Assembly (NCBI RefSeq): GCF_036711975.1
Contig: NC_091971.1
Location: 12,407,501 to 12,471,500, forward strand
Direction of reading: 5' to 3'
DNA length: 64,000 nt
Origin: Onthophagus taurus
Taxonomy: Eukaryota; Arthropoda; Insecta; Coleoptera; Scarabaeidae
Below are positions 1 to 10,677 of this stretch, piece by piece; within the stretch, counting starts at the first letter, position 1, and each line of letters begins with the position of its first letter. The position numbers and the translations under genes were made by a program. Under the pieces are notes generated by a model that worked only from the letters and a program-made list of their open reading frames with translations, was not told the origin of the DNA and ran no database searches.

Positions 1-1005
1 ATTCATACATCTCCAAAGCAATGGAATTTTAGAAAGGTTTCACCGTTCTTTATAAACAGGCATAACTGCCAGAGGTAACACTACGAGGTGGAATAATGAT
101 CTTCCCTTGGTTCTCTTAGGCCTCAGATCATCTCTTAAGGAAGACCTAGGTTGTTCATCTGCCGAATTTGTATATGGTCAACCACTTAGGCTTGACCAGA
201 AGGAACCGACACAGGATTAGAAAAAAAATCCATTAACCCAAAGCAATCTGGCATCTCTCCTTCAGATAGGAAGTAAGCCATTTCAGCAAAAGTTTCCCCT
301 GAACACCAAACTTCATTAGTTTAAACAGAAGTTGTGATCCACCCGGTAGAAAGCTTTACTAAAATTCCTATAAACTGAATCAACTCACAAGAATCATCCA
401 GAAAAGATATGTTATTTTGGGTATATTCAAGCAAGTTACTCTCAACCGAGCAACCAGCAAAAAAACTATGTTGTCTACAATTGATTTTAGACTTACGGGC
501 AAAGAATAGACTACTTTCTCAATCACTTTCTCAAATGCTGGCAAAATAGATATGGGGCGGTAATCAGATATAACACCATGCTCCTCAGATTTAAAAATGG
601 GAAGAACAAAAGCCCGCTTCCACATTGAAGGAAAGACACCCATTATTAATGAAGCAGTAAATAAAATAGTTAAAGGAAGGCACAGAGAGTGTGAACATTC
701 CTTGATTAAAATTGATGGAATACCATCGGTATTAATACTGTCTATAACCCTGACGCCCATCAGGGCCTCCTCAACCTCAATTCTGTCAAACTGCATCTGA
801 CTCAAAGGAAGGGCATCCATTTCTACACAATCTACATTCTGCTGGATTGGAGCAGGATCAACAAAAACCGAAGAAAAGAAATCAGCGAACAATGAGCATA
901 CTCCGACACAGTAAACATCGTAGAAGGATTGACATCCACACACTTCTTAGACTTAGTAAAAGCCCAAAACACCTTTGGGTCAGATCTCAAGATCTAAAAT
1001 CGGAA
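1..1005 (-). mobile_element. Degenerate Jockey-like non-LTR retrotransposon fragment (reverse transcriptase)
   Basis: Read on the minus strand, this is a broken reverse transcriptase of a Jockey/I-type LINE. From about 1000 downwards there is a pre-RT segment containing DPKVFWAF and TKSKKCVD, typical of the linker between endonuclease and RT. From about 870 to 500 an open stretch carries the RT fingers: NTDGIPSILIKEC, then FPSMWKRAFVLPIFKS, then DYRPISILPAFEKVIEK. Below about 480 the frame is lost, but LLEYTQ-like and MKFGVQGKLLLKWL-like pieces of the palm continue in other frames to the window edge. Frameshifts and stops make it a dead copy. The start and the endonuclease are not visible, and the element runs out of the window on the left. 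The clade call rests on motif similarity only. Confidence 0.82.
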
Positions 1006-1159
1006 GCTAAATGAAAAAAGTACCGGATTTTTGACGGTGTCGGTAACTTTGTCCACTTTGCGATTTTTTTTAGACCGATTTAAACAAATTATTAATTAAA
1101 ACGAAACCGAAAAAGTCATGCGAGGAGAGGGGGGTTCCGTCCAATTGGAAATGATGTTG

Positions 1160-1224
1160 CGTTCCAATACGTCGCGCCTTTATCTTACCTACATAAAGAA
1201 ATAAAGGCGCGACGTCCTGTCTGG
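1160..1224. repeat. Inverted repeat with 13-bp perfect GC-rich arms
   Basis: The arm GTCGCGCCTTTAT at 1171-1183 is matched by its exact reverse complement at 1201-1213, leaving a 17-nt loop. A second pairing, GTTCCA with TGGAAC, lies further out after a mismatch. The arms stand out in AT-rich surroundings. It could be a small MITE core or a structured RNA; nothing else supports either. Confidence 0.5.
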
Positions 1225-1439
1225 AACACACATGAGTACCATCTTAGATAATACTTGAAAATTTTATTGATATGATAAAATATTGATGAAATTTTACCTT
1301 GAACTCATTCTTAATTCGTTTTAATCAATTTAAATTTAAACCACCTTTAAGAGCACTTCGCTTTATTTCCTCACTTTTCAACTACCTTTTAAACTAAACT
1401 ATCTAAATTACCAATAACTAACCAATAAAGTAATCAAAT

Positions 1440-1620
1440 TTAACCAACCTTACTACTATTCCTTCGATGTTCCCTTAAACTCAACCTTTTCTTCCAATCC
1501 CTATTCGTTGTCGCCGTTGAACCAGAAGCAACACCCGTTTCAGAATTCTCCCGATCCGACGGTAAAGGTCTCACCGTATTCATCTCTTCTTTCATTTTTC
1601 TTTTTTTGGCTTTATTAGAT
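1440..1620 (-). CDS. Short coding-like segment, possibly the last exon of an unknown gene
   Basis: On the minus strand an open frame of about 58 codons ends with TAA at 1440-1442. Two ATG codons lie near its start. The peptide is charged and hydrophilic and ends in RLSLREHRRNSSKVG. Its codon use is richer in C and G than the surroundings, which suggests real coding rather than chance. I do not recognise the protein. There is no strong polypyrimidine-AG acceptor just upstream, so whether it is a terminal exon or a micro-ORF is unclear. No partner exon is visible in the next 60 kb on this strand before the RpL35A/CWC15 cluster. Confidence 0.3.
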
Positions 1621-3600
1621 TATTGGTGTAAAAAGATGTAATTTACGGCTATTTCCACTTCTTTTTTTCAACATCTTTTTCCAAGCTAAAAAACGAAAAT
1701 AGAACGGTAGCAACAAAAGTTTAAAATTTATAAGGATTAAAATTGAATGGGTTGCGATTAAAAGACGTGTTGTTAATTGCTTTAATTACGCTGTCGAGTT
1801 AGCCGAGAAACAAACGAGGCACGTTGACGACGTGTTTTGTTTTCAAGCCGATAATCGATTGTTTTAAAGCGGCAATCTCCGTCTTGTTTTTACTTGAATT
1901 ATTATAAATTATAATCGTCGGTTTCGAATAATATGTGTTGATAAAGTCACGATGTTGTTGGATAATACTAAAAAAGTGGAATTGATTATTTAATTTGTAA
2001 AAATAATAAATTAATTTTTTTAGGTTAAAAAATTATTCATTTAAAGACCACATTTTATGGGAACTACATCCGAAACCCGGAGGAAGTAGTTTTGGTCTTG
2101 TTCGCATTCAGTTTCCTCTCCCTAGAGAATGTGTAGACAATGAAAACTTAATTAGACTCTCCATAGCGACTAAAAGGACGTGTAAAACATTATTTACAAG
2201 AGGTTTGTTAACACAAAAAAAATTTAGTGGGTGATATATTATTTCGTATTAATGTGTGTAAATGTTTTGGTTAAATACGTAAAGTTAGTTTACATAATAT
2301 AGTTCGAGCTTGCAATAATCCATACCAACTATGGAGAGAATTCCCAGTGGTAAACGTGACTTCTCTTTGATATTGTAATGATGGAAGTACGAAACTTGTA
2401 ACAAGCTTCATCAAACTATTACTAAAATACCATACACTATACAACTTTTGATTGATAAGCAATAATTCAAATACGACTCCAAAATTATTTTAAACACAAA
2501 CTCACATTGTGTTCCACAAAAACGTAATAAAAATCATATCACTTTTTTACCATCAAATAGATTGACATTATCTTTATTAGGTAGAAATTGGATGTAAATT
2601 ATCTTTGTTATTATTAAAAAAAAGCAGGTTATGGAAACGATACTATATAAAATCCAATTAAATATTCCATTATCTTCAGAAAATGAAATTAAATAAGTTT
2701 AAATTAAATATACAAGAAGATTCACCAGGGCTTGTTTCCGAGTTGAATTGAATTCATAAATTGAGGGAGAAATCTTTATTTAAGTTACACATGCAAAAAA
2801 AATGAGATTTACTTGGAATATTTTTTTATTCCTAAGAAAACAAATCGTTGCGAAAATTCGATTTTATCGAAAACCGAAGGTAATAACAATCCCCGTTTGT
2901 CTATTGGGAGTTGAACGTCTCTCGTTTTCCGTGGGGAAACAACAACAAAAAGAAAAAAATCGAAGATTTACGAGACATCGAAGAAAACGAAACGTACACA
3001 ACATTACATTTTGTAAAGTTTTCTATTCTTTTAACCGAGTGCTTAAAAGTGCGCAGAAAGTAATTCTGTGAAAACATTAAATAACAGCGCGTTTTAATAA
3101 AAACGGTGTTTTTTGTAAAAATTGAATTTTACAGATGAACTATCGGAAGCGGACGCATGAATAATTCAATGGACGGAAAATTTATCCCACCGCGAAACTG
3201 TTTCGATTTATCCCGAAATTAAAATCGCAAGAGAAACCAGCCAAATCGGTTATAAATCTTTACAATTGTCGGGCGAATAAAAAATTTATCTCGAATATCG
3301 ATTTTTAATATTTGAAAATATTATTAAATATTCAAATCAACATTTTGAATTAGTTATGAATTATAAATATGAAGGTTTTCACGACCTAAAATTATTTAAA
3401 ATAATATGAATTAAATAAAAACAACATAAAAACAAGATCCTCGGAGACTTGTATTATTAAAACAATTCTAGCAATTATGAAGTATAAACACATTAAAATA
3501 CATGTTAAAAGTTAAAATTTTACGATAAAAATATAAATCAACACTACTATACTCGGAATGAAGAGCACTTATGTTGCGGGATTTAATATGTTGCCAAAAT
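1621..3600. other. AT-rich stretch without recognisable gene
   Basis: No convincing ORF, RNA gene or repeat array is seen. An open frame at 2802-3071 encodes a lysine/arginine/phenylalanine-rich peptide with no recognisable motif and looks like chance. A less AT-rich patch at 2040-2160 is open in short stretches but cannot be assigned. Confidence 0.5.
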
Positions 3601-3609
3601 CTAATGTTG

Positions 3610-3665
3610 TATTATTAATGTATCTGATGATGGCGTAAGCCGAAACCGGTCAGACAGTATATTAT
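3610..3665 (+). ncRNA. Hammerhead-ribozyme-like motif (HHR1)
   Basis: The conserved core CTGATGA (3624-3630) is followed by a stem II GGC/GCC closed by a GTAA tetraloop, then GAAA (3642-3645), then CCGG (3646-3649) and TC. This matches CUGANGA, stem II, GAAA, a tiny self-complementary stem III and an NUH cleavage triplet (GUC). Such very short palindromic stem III helices are characteristic of hammerheads in Penelope-like elements, which work as dimers. Stem I pairs only imperfectly: TGTAT before the core against AGACA after the triplet, with one mismatch. It lies about 100 bp left of satellite array A1 and is probably a relic of a Penelope-like terminal repeat. Activity is unknown. Confidence 0.55.
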
Positions 3666-3704
3666 AGAAAATGGATCAAACTCCCTCATCTCATTAATTA
3701 ACAT

Positions 3705-3750
3705 AAAACTAACACTATCACTAGAACTAACATTAGACCTAGAACTACAA
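3705..3750 (+). repeat. CTAGAACTA-type terminus at the left edge of satellite array A1
   Basis: A short block made of ACTAACACT, CTAGAACTAACATTAG and ACCTAGAACTA sits immediately left of array A1. The same kind of block recurs at 13757-13852, 30597-30632, 36793-36820, 37796-37835, 41789-41830 and, inverted, 46869-46897. I read it as the terminal inverted repeat of a family of non-autonomous elements that carry satellite DNA. Confidence 0.5.
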
Positions 3751-3753
3751 AAT

Positions 3754-5679
3754 GGTTCAACAAAGCAGTGCATGTTTTGAGGACACTTTTATTACCATTT
3801 TGGAAAATTTTCATACTCATATTCCAAGAAATGGATGTTATACGAATTTTTAAAACTTGATCGTCGAAAATTGCAAAATTCGAAAAAATTGTCGATTATT
3901 TCAAAAATTTATATCTTAAAAACTAAAAGTGATTTTTCAAAACGGCTTTTTGCATTAAAAAGAGGATACTTTAATTAATAATTGGTGATATTTCCACAAG
4001 GATCCACCAAGAAATTAATTTTATAGCGAATTTTGAAAATTATCGATGAAAATTGCAACATCGAAAATTTGATCAAAACTTCAAATATTGTTTTCTTATA
4101 AACTAAAAGTTATTTTTCAAAACAGATTGGTTCATTGGAAAGAGGACACTTTTATTAACATTTTGGAAAATGTTCATACTCATATTCCAAGAAATCGATA
4201 TTATACGAATTTTTAAAACTTAATCAAAATTCGTAAAATTGTCGATTATTTCAAAAATTTATTTCTCAAGAACTAAAAGTGATTTTTCAAAACGGCTTGT
4301 TGCATTAAAAAGGGGATACTTTAATTAATAATTGTTGATATTTCCACAAGGATCCTCCAAGAAATTAATTTTATAGCGAATTTTGAAAATTATCGATGAA
4401 AATTACAACATCGAAAATTTTATCAAAATTTCAAATATTGTTTTTTCAAAAACTAAATGTTATTTTTCAAAACGTGTTGGTTTATTGGAAAGAGGATACT
4501 TTTATTAACATTTTGAGAAATGTTCATAATCATATTCCAAGAAATCGATTTTATACGAATTTTTAAAACTTAATCGACGAAATTGCAATATTCGAAAAAA
4601 TTGTATATCATTTCAAAAATTTATTTCTCAAGAACTAAAAGTGATTTTTCAAAACGGCTTTTTGCATTAAAAAGAGGATACTTTAATTAATAATTGGTGA
4701 TATTTCCACAAGGATCCTTCAAGAAATTAATTTTATAGCGAATTTTGAAAATTATCGATGAAAATTACAACATCGAAATTTTTATCAAAACTTCAAATAT
4801 CGTTTTCTCAAAAACTAAAAGTTATTTTTCAAAACGTGTTGGTTTATTGGAAAGAGGACACTTTTATTAACATTTTGGAAAATGTTCATACTCATATTCC
4901 AGGAAATCGATTTTATACGAATTTTTAAAACTTAATCGGCGAAATTGCAAAATTCGAAAAATTGTCGATTATTTCAAAAATTTATTTCTCAAGAACTAAA
5001 AGTGATTTTTCAAAACGGCTTTTTGCATTAAAAAGAGAATACTTTAATTAATAATTGGTGATATTTCCACAAGGATCCTTCAAGAAATTAATTTTATAGC
5101 GAACTTTGAAAATTATCGATGAAAATTGCAACATCGAAAATTTGATCAAAACTTCAAATATTGTTTTCTCAAAAACTAAAAGTTATTTTTCAAAACCTGT
5201 TGGTTCATTGGAAAGAGGACACTTTTATTAACATTTTGAGAAATGTTCATAATCATATTCCAAGAAATCGATTTTATACGAATTTTTAAAACTTAATCGG
5301 CGAAAATTGCAAAATTAGAAAAAAATGTCGATTATTTCAAAAACTTATTTCTCAAAAACTAAAAGTGATTTTTCAAAACGGCTTTTTGCATTAAAAAGGG
5401 GATACTTTAATTAATAATTGGTGATATTTCCACAAGGATACTTCAAGAAATTAATTTTATAGCGAATTTTGAAAATTATCTATAAAAATTGCAACATCGA
5501 AAATTTGATCAAAACTTCAAATATTGTTTTCTCAAAAACTAAAAGTTATTTTTCAAAACGTGTTGGTTCATTGGAAAATTTTCATACTGATATTCCAAGA
5601 AATCGATTTTATCCGAATTTTTAAAACTTAATCGGCGGCCCTTGCAAAATTCAAAAAAATTGTCGATCATTTCAAAAAT
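3754..5679 (+). repeat. Satellite A, array A1 (about 360-bp dimeric monomer, about 5 copies)
   Basis: The landmark GAGGATACTTTAATTAATAA and its variants recur at about 3962, 4312, 4673, 5034 and 5397, giving a period of roughly 350-363 bp. Each unit is a dimer of two related halves of about 180 bp. One half starts GAGGACACTTTTATTAACA and the other GAGGATACTTTAATTAATAA; both end in AACTAAAAGTKATTTTTCAAAACG. No coding capacity is seen. The last unit is truncated at about 5679, with loss of the GAGGACAC block at about 5577. The half-unit length is near that of a nucleosome repeat. Confidence 0.93.
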
Positions 5680-6439
5680 CGGGCCGGATATCCGTTCCAC
5701 CACTAGTGATAATCTCATTATGATACAAACTAATGTTCTTAAGTCATTACAATTAAGCTTACCAAACATTCTTTTCCGGAGTGATTAACAGCATTTAACA
5801 AAAACAATCTTATCCAATATTTTTTTCCAAGATGATTGGCAGGCGGAATCAAAACTGACCTATCCTAACATTCCTTCATGCAATAGTTGGGATTTCAGAA
5901 GAAAACTGACCGTTCCTAACGTATCTATCGGAATCTATTTAGCTGTTTGGAGTTGTCGGCATTAGCAGTTTCTCGAAAAACGAGATCATGACATGCAGCT
6001 ACTTTTTTTGTATCTTCTTTAGTTTCGGAGATAGTCTATTGAAACAACGAATTTGGGACACCTGTATACGAAGAAAGAGAAAACTTAGCTGGTGACATGG
6101 ACTTTTCGGCATTAAGTTAAATAAAGGATATTCATTACAAATCTAATAATTTTAGTCATATAATAATGGGTAATCCGATAGAAAAAGTGCGTATATCAAA
6201 AGATATGCAGAATTTAATTTTTGCCACTTTATGATTTAACTTTTTTTCGTAAAATTACTAACAATGGAGACATTCCCTTTATGATTTCAGGTGCCATCTT
6301 GCCTAGATAGCGGCGATATCGGTCATCTCCCGAGGCTGAAAACTCGCTGTCATTATAAGGATAAGATATAAGCTATGTTGTATTTTATATGGGGTAGTGC
6401 AAGTGTATAGTACATAATATTGCGAGTTATATGAAATTT
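5680..6439. other. Spacer without recognisable gene
   Basis: Mixed sequence between satellite A1 and the Penelope-like remnant. A minus-strand ORF that overlaps the satellite end (5539-5769) is an artefact of the repeat. Nothing else can be supported. Confidence 0.5.
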
Positions 6440-7705
6440 CCGCTATTCATATTGTTGATATGTGGATGAATCTTTATTGCCTTTCTTGTCATCCTTTGGT
6501 AATAATGTCCGGTTCTTCCTAGCATCTTGGTCTTTTAGAAATCTATGGTGTGTCCCCCCTTGATGCGGCATTCGATATCACGTCCAGTTTGGTCAACGTA
6601 ATACTTTCCGCAACTGCATGATAGCTGATAGACTCCTGCTTCCTTTAATGGGGTTAGTTTGTCTTTAGCTATCGGAAGGGAGTTCTGAATTTTGCTGACT
6701 CACACGAGGATCATTCCGAGTCTTCCCTCTCCTTACATTGTTGTTAGTAGAAATCGTTCTCCTTTCTTTAAATTCTTTTTGTCACAAATCCTTTCTGCTC
6801 GTTGGAACAAAGCTTGGATCACTGATCTCTTCTCATGTGGATGGTGATGAGATGAAGTCTGTAGATATCTGTTCGTGTATGTCATCTTCCGATACACTTC
6901 CACTTCCTTACCCTCATCTATCTTCCTAGTGATCAATAAATCCAGGAAAGGTAAATGTTTTGCAGCTTCCATTTCTTGTCTAGGAATTCCTGGAGGAGAT
7001 CACGAAAGTGTCCTCTATGTAACAGAGCCATAGCTTTGGTTTCCACGGACTCTTCCTTAACGCTTCCTATTCAAACAAAGTGATTCAATGGCTGCCCCAC
7101 GTTTTGGCCATAGAAGCACTTGAACTACTCCGGGATTAGTTTCTGGCGAAGACCTTCGACTCGTACTTTGGTAAATAGATATTTCACATCGAAATTTACC
7201 AGGATAACTCAGAGATCTAACTTCATACTTTTGATTGATTCCAGAAAATGCGAAGAATCTCTGACTTATACTATATAAGGAGACAGAATCTTGGTTAGGT
7301 GTTTTGCCAGCTGATAAGATGATACGAGATTTCACCAATTCTTTCATTTTTCTTATTATGTTTTCGGTTAGGTCCTTTTTGATTTTCTTATAGGTGGCTG
7401 GATCCAAAAAGGATTATCATCTTGTCGTCGTTTCTTTTTCTGCCAATGACATTGGTTGCATTTTCTTTGTCTGCTGGTAGGACGATGATATCTCTTTTTT
7501 TGGCTTATCATCCACAGTGTCTTTATTTCGTGGTTAGGTTTTATTTTGGAAGTACTTTTGCCTTCTTTGCAGAAGATTTCTTCCTTCGGAACGATATCCT
7601 TATCCTGAGGCCTTTGAAATTAGCCATCGGCCTTCTCCAACCTTATTCCGTCCGTTTTATCCCAGTCTTCTCTAGCCATAGAATTGAAAAGTGCAGGTGA
7701 AGCCA
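6440..7705 (-). mobile_element. Degenerate Penelope-like element: reverse transcriptase plus GIY-YIG endonuclease
   Basis: Read right to left, the remnant starts with an RT N-terminal motif (DIIVLPADKENATNVI, 7500-7420), then a DPATYKKIKKD-like block (7405-7370). Next come the late RT palm (LPFLDLLITRK at about 6950) and the conserved YRKMTYTNRYLQTSSHHHP stretch (about 6890-6830) followed by KRSVIQALFQRAERI. Downstream, at 6650-6540, is a GIY-YIG endonuclease start (GVYQLSCSCGKYYVDQTGR). RT followed by GIY-YIG in this order is diagnostic of Penelope-like elements. Several frameshifts and a missing central RT show it is dead. The hammerhead-like motifs elsewhere in the window would suit the terminal repeats of such elements. 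Confidence 0.85.
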
Positions 7706-8591
7706 TAATAACCTCTCACATATTTGTTGCAGTACTTTAAAAGTCTACTTAATGCAACAGTTCTAGTTAACTCTATTTTAATTAATTATGATATAGTTTG
7801 CGCATGACCTTTTGTGGATATAAACCTATTATTGATTCAAATATTTTTTTCAAGATTATTTTCACCCTTTCGAGCGCGTCCTGGGGATGAAATTTACAAT
7901 CCTCGCTACATTTTTATAAAAACATTTTAATGCCTCGGAACATTATCATAAAAAACCACCAGCAAGCTCATTCTTTGGCGGTAATTTTTTATATCTCTTA
8001 TATTTTACTTTAAACCGGTAATTTTTAGTCCGCTTCACCACAGATTTAACTTAAATTATTCCAAAACTTGGTTATGGATTTTGTTATAAAAAATTAGATA
8101 TTCCAAAGTTATCCTCAACAATCACCTCAGCCAAAAAAATTTTTCAATTGCTTAATTTGATAAAAAGCTGCCAGTATTTTTTTGTGCTAGTTCACCATAA
8201 AAAATTGCTACTCTAGAAATTGATGTAAACACATTTTGTAAGTGTACAGGAAAAATATTTGCTCTGTCCTGTTTGTTTTATTGCTTTAAACACATGCGAC
8301 CTTTCAGTCGTTACACATAAATATAATGGATTATCGGACAAAAAGGACGTCCCTAAAAACTTGCAACATATTTCATAATTAATGGAATGTACAGCACCTT
8401 AATGAAAACTCATAAATATTGAAATATACGCTATTTTATCACAAAACCTGCCGTGCTAATTGAAAAGTTAATGTTTTTGGATAAAATGAAACTTGCTTGA
8501 AATTATACATGTGGAATAATAACGAACTTTAACCTCTAATTCTCGATGATAGACTTTTCTTGTTGTATATAATCATCTCTAAAAAGTTAAT
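7706..8591. other. Unassigned AT-rich spacer
   Basis: No open frame with recognisable motifs and no array. It may be old transposon sequence, being between two retroelement fragments, but I see no motif to prove it. Confidence 0.45.
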
Positions 8592-9305
8592 GGTATCAAT
8601 TAGGGTTTAGAAAACAGCATGGTACTATAGAACAAGTGCACAGAGTAGTGAGATCAGCTAGAGATGTTCTTGAGACCAAAAAATATTGTACAGCAGCTTT
8701 TTTAGATGTGTCATAGGCTTTTGACAGAGTATGGCATGACGGTCTTATAGCCAAATTTAAAACCTCTCTACCTAACTTGGAAAAAACATATATGGATCAA
8801 ACGGCTTCAACTACGAAATGTACTGGTTTATGAATAGAAACTCACAACTCAGCCTAGACAATAAGTTGATTATATATACTGCCATACTGAAACTTGTTTG
8901 GATTATGGGACACCGCTAGCGAATTAAACATTTTACAGCTGCAGCGATTTCAGTCTAAAGTTCTTACATCAATACCTCAATATGATTACTGTAAAAGGAG
9001 TAATTGCCCGAAGTTCCAAGTATCTGCAAATTCATTCAAATCGACCTGCAAAAAATTTGTTGCGCTAGGAACTATTAACAGATTGAAGAAAAAGGACCTA
9101 CCAGAACTATCCATACCGGAATAAAGAACGTACCTATCCCTTATTTGTTATACTATATAAAAATGTTATTATTTGACACAACCATGCATTAATATGGTTG
9201 TGATACTATTGAGAAGGTTCCTACTATGTTGTTATCATTGTATTATTATACATACTGTTTATTGTTGTTGTATGTGATAGATTGTAGTAATAAAAAAAAA
9301 ATTAA
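8592..9305 (+). mobile_element. Jockey-like LINE fragment with 3' end and A-rich tail
   Basis: At 8604-8760 the plus strand encodes an RT palm: GFRKQHGTIEQVHRVV, then KKYCTAAFLDVS, a stop, then AFDRVWHDGLIAKFK. The A and catalytic-aspartate region is recognisable, with an in-frame stop just before AFDRVW. After an internal deletion the C-terminal tail continues (YTAILKLVW, then LQLQRFQSKVLTSIPQY and a conserved-looking end at 9121). The 3' UTR runs to an A-rich tail at about 9290-9305, as expected for a LINE. Dead and internally deleted, it is in the opposite orientation to the fragment at 1-1005. Confidence 0.85.
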
Positions 9306-10577
9306 AAAAATTCGTGTATAAATAAAAATTTTATAACCTAAAAATAATTATTGACATCTATCAGTTTGACAATTGAGAAATAAACCGCCAGGTGGCTACC
9401 AAAATTGATTTTTATTTTAAAATTAAAAAGCATTACTATTTAAATTTACTTTAAAAAATTAATTTATTGTAATCAACCACTTTAACTATTATTAGTAGTG
9501 CCATTATTAGAGTATTAATAATATTATTTCATTTTTAATCAGTTTGAAATTTATAACTAACTTCACACGCGTAGACGAATGAACCAATAATTAGAAATCC
9601 CAACTGTCATTTTGACAGGATCTGTCAAATATGATTAATTTATAAACTAATTTTAAAATATGTAATTATTAATTTGATAATTTCGATTTTCCACCTAATT
9701 TCTAAGGGATTCATGAGGATTAACTCAGATTTCCCCGTTTATAGCGTCCATCATTCGTAATTATTCATCTCTGGATTCACTACCAGCAGGCTCTCGACGA
9801 ATTTATGTATGTACATACAACGTTATGTACTAAATCAACGTCAATCTTAATTGAATTTTACTGTGTTCAATTCTAACGAAAACAATTTATTGTTACCCGC
9901 AATTTTAATATATTTGTTTTGAGTTTTTTCATTTAAATGATTCTTAAAAACTCAAGTTACGCAACAACAATGTTTTTGTTAAACGGAAAAAAACAACGCC
10001 AATTAACCGCTTTACTTTGTTCTGTGTCATTATTATTTAATTCATATAACATTAAATTTATAAATGGAGAGAAACAATAACGGCAAGGTTCTTTATAGAT
10101 TATTCAGTTTAATCCATATTGATAAAGTCGCTTATCAACATGGTTGCATATCGATTTAACCTGAATTTAAAATTAAAATTATCTAAATTTTAATTTTAGA
10201 TTTTACTAATAATCTTTTGATTAAACTTTTGATATTAAATCAGATTAAAATAAAACCGTATTAAAACTAACAAATCGGTATTATATAATATATGTATGTG
10301 GGTTCCGTAACTTCAAAGAGAAATAATTTCCAATTTACACGTGTACGTTATCTTCGTAATATGTTAAATCTTGGACGTAGAGCCATTTCAAAGCGCATTC
10401 AACGTTAAAACGTAATTATTAAAGCTCAGCTTTGATATCGTTCCCGTTTGATCCGTTCTGAAAGTACTAAACGAGCAAAAATTTATTTTCTTTTTTTGCA
10501 ACTTTTCTCTGATAAAATCTTCGTTAACTATTTATTTTTTAAAAGCAATTTTAATTTATTTGATTGACATTTAATAA
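9306..10577. other. Unique AT-rich stretch without recognisable gene
   Basis: No ORF, RNA gene or array is evident. Clusters of TGTCA/TGACA occur at 9350-9375 and 9600-9632, but this pentamer is frequent in the window. Confidence 0.5.
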
Positions 10578-10660
10578 GAAGTTACAGTCTTTTTTGTTTT
10601 ATATTTCAGGTTCTTTAGGAGCAATCTCCATAAATTAGTATTCTTGGAAACTAAATTTAC
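10578..10660 (+). repeat. Left copy of the direct repeat bracketing satellite B1
   Basis: The block with TTTTGTTTTATATTTC, GCAATCTCCATAAATTAGTA and TCTTGGAAACTA reappears in altered form at 13872-13950 (TTTTTTTGTTTCATATTT, GCAACCTCCATAATTTAGTA, TCTCGGAATCTA). The two copies flank array B1 as direct repeats of non-satellite DNA. Confidence 0.55.
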
Positions 10661-10677
10661 GAGAAACTTGTGAAAGC

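Noticed and set aside
2802..3071. 89-codon open frame as a gene
   Set aside because: Lys/Arg/Phe-rich, no recognisable motif, composition as expected for AT-rich non-coding DNA.
5679..5712. Restriction-site-rich junction (GGATATCC, ACTAGTG) resembling cloning-vector polylinker
   Set aside because: The order and spacing do not match a vector I know, and the sequence continues into ordinary AT-rich DNA; coincidence is likelier.
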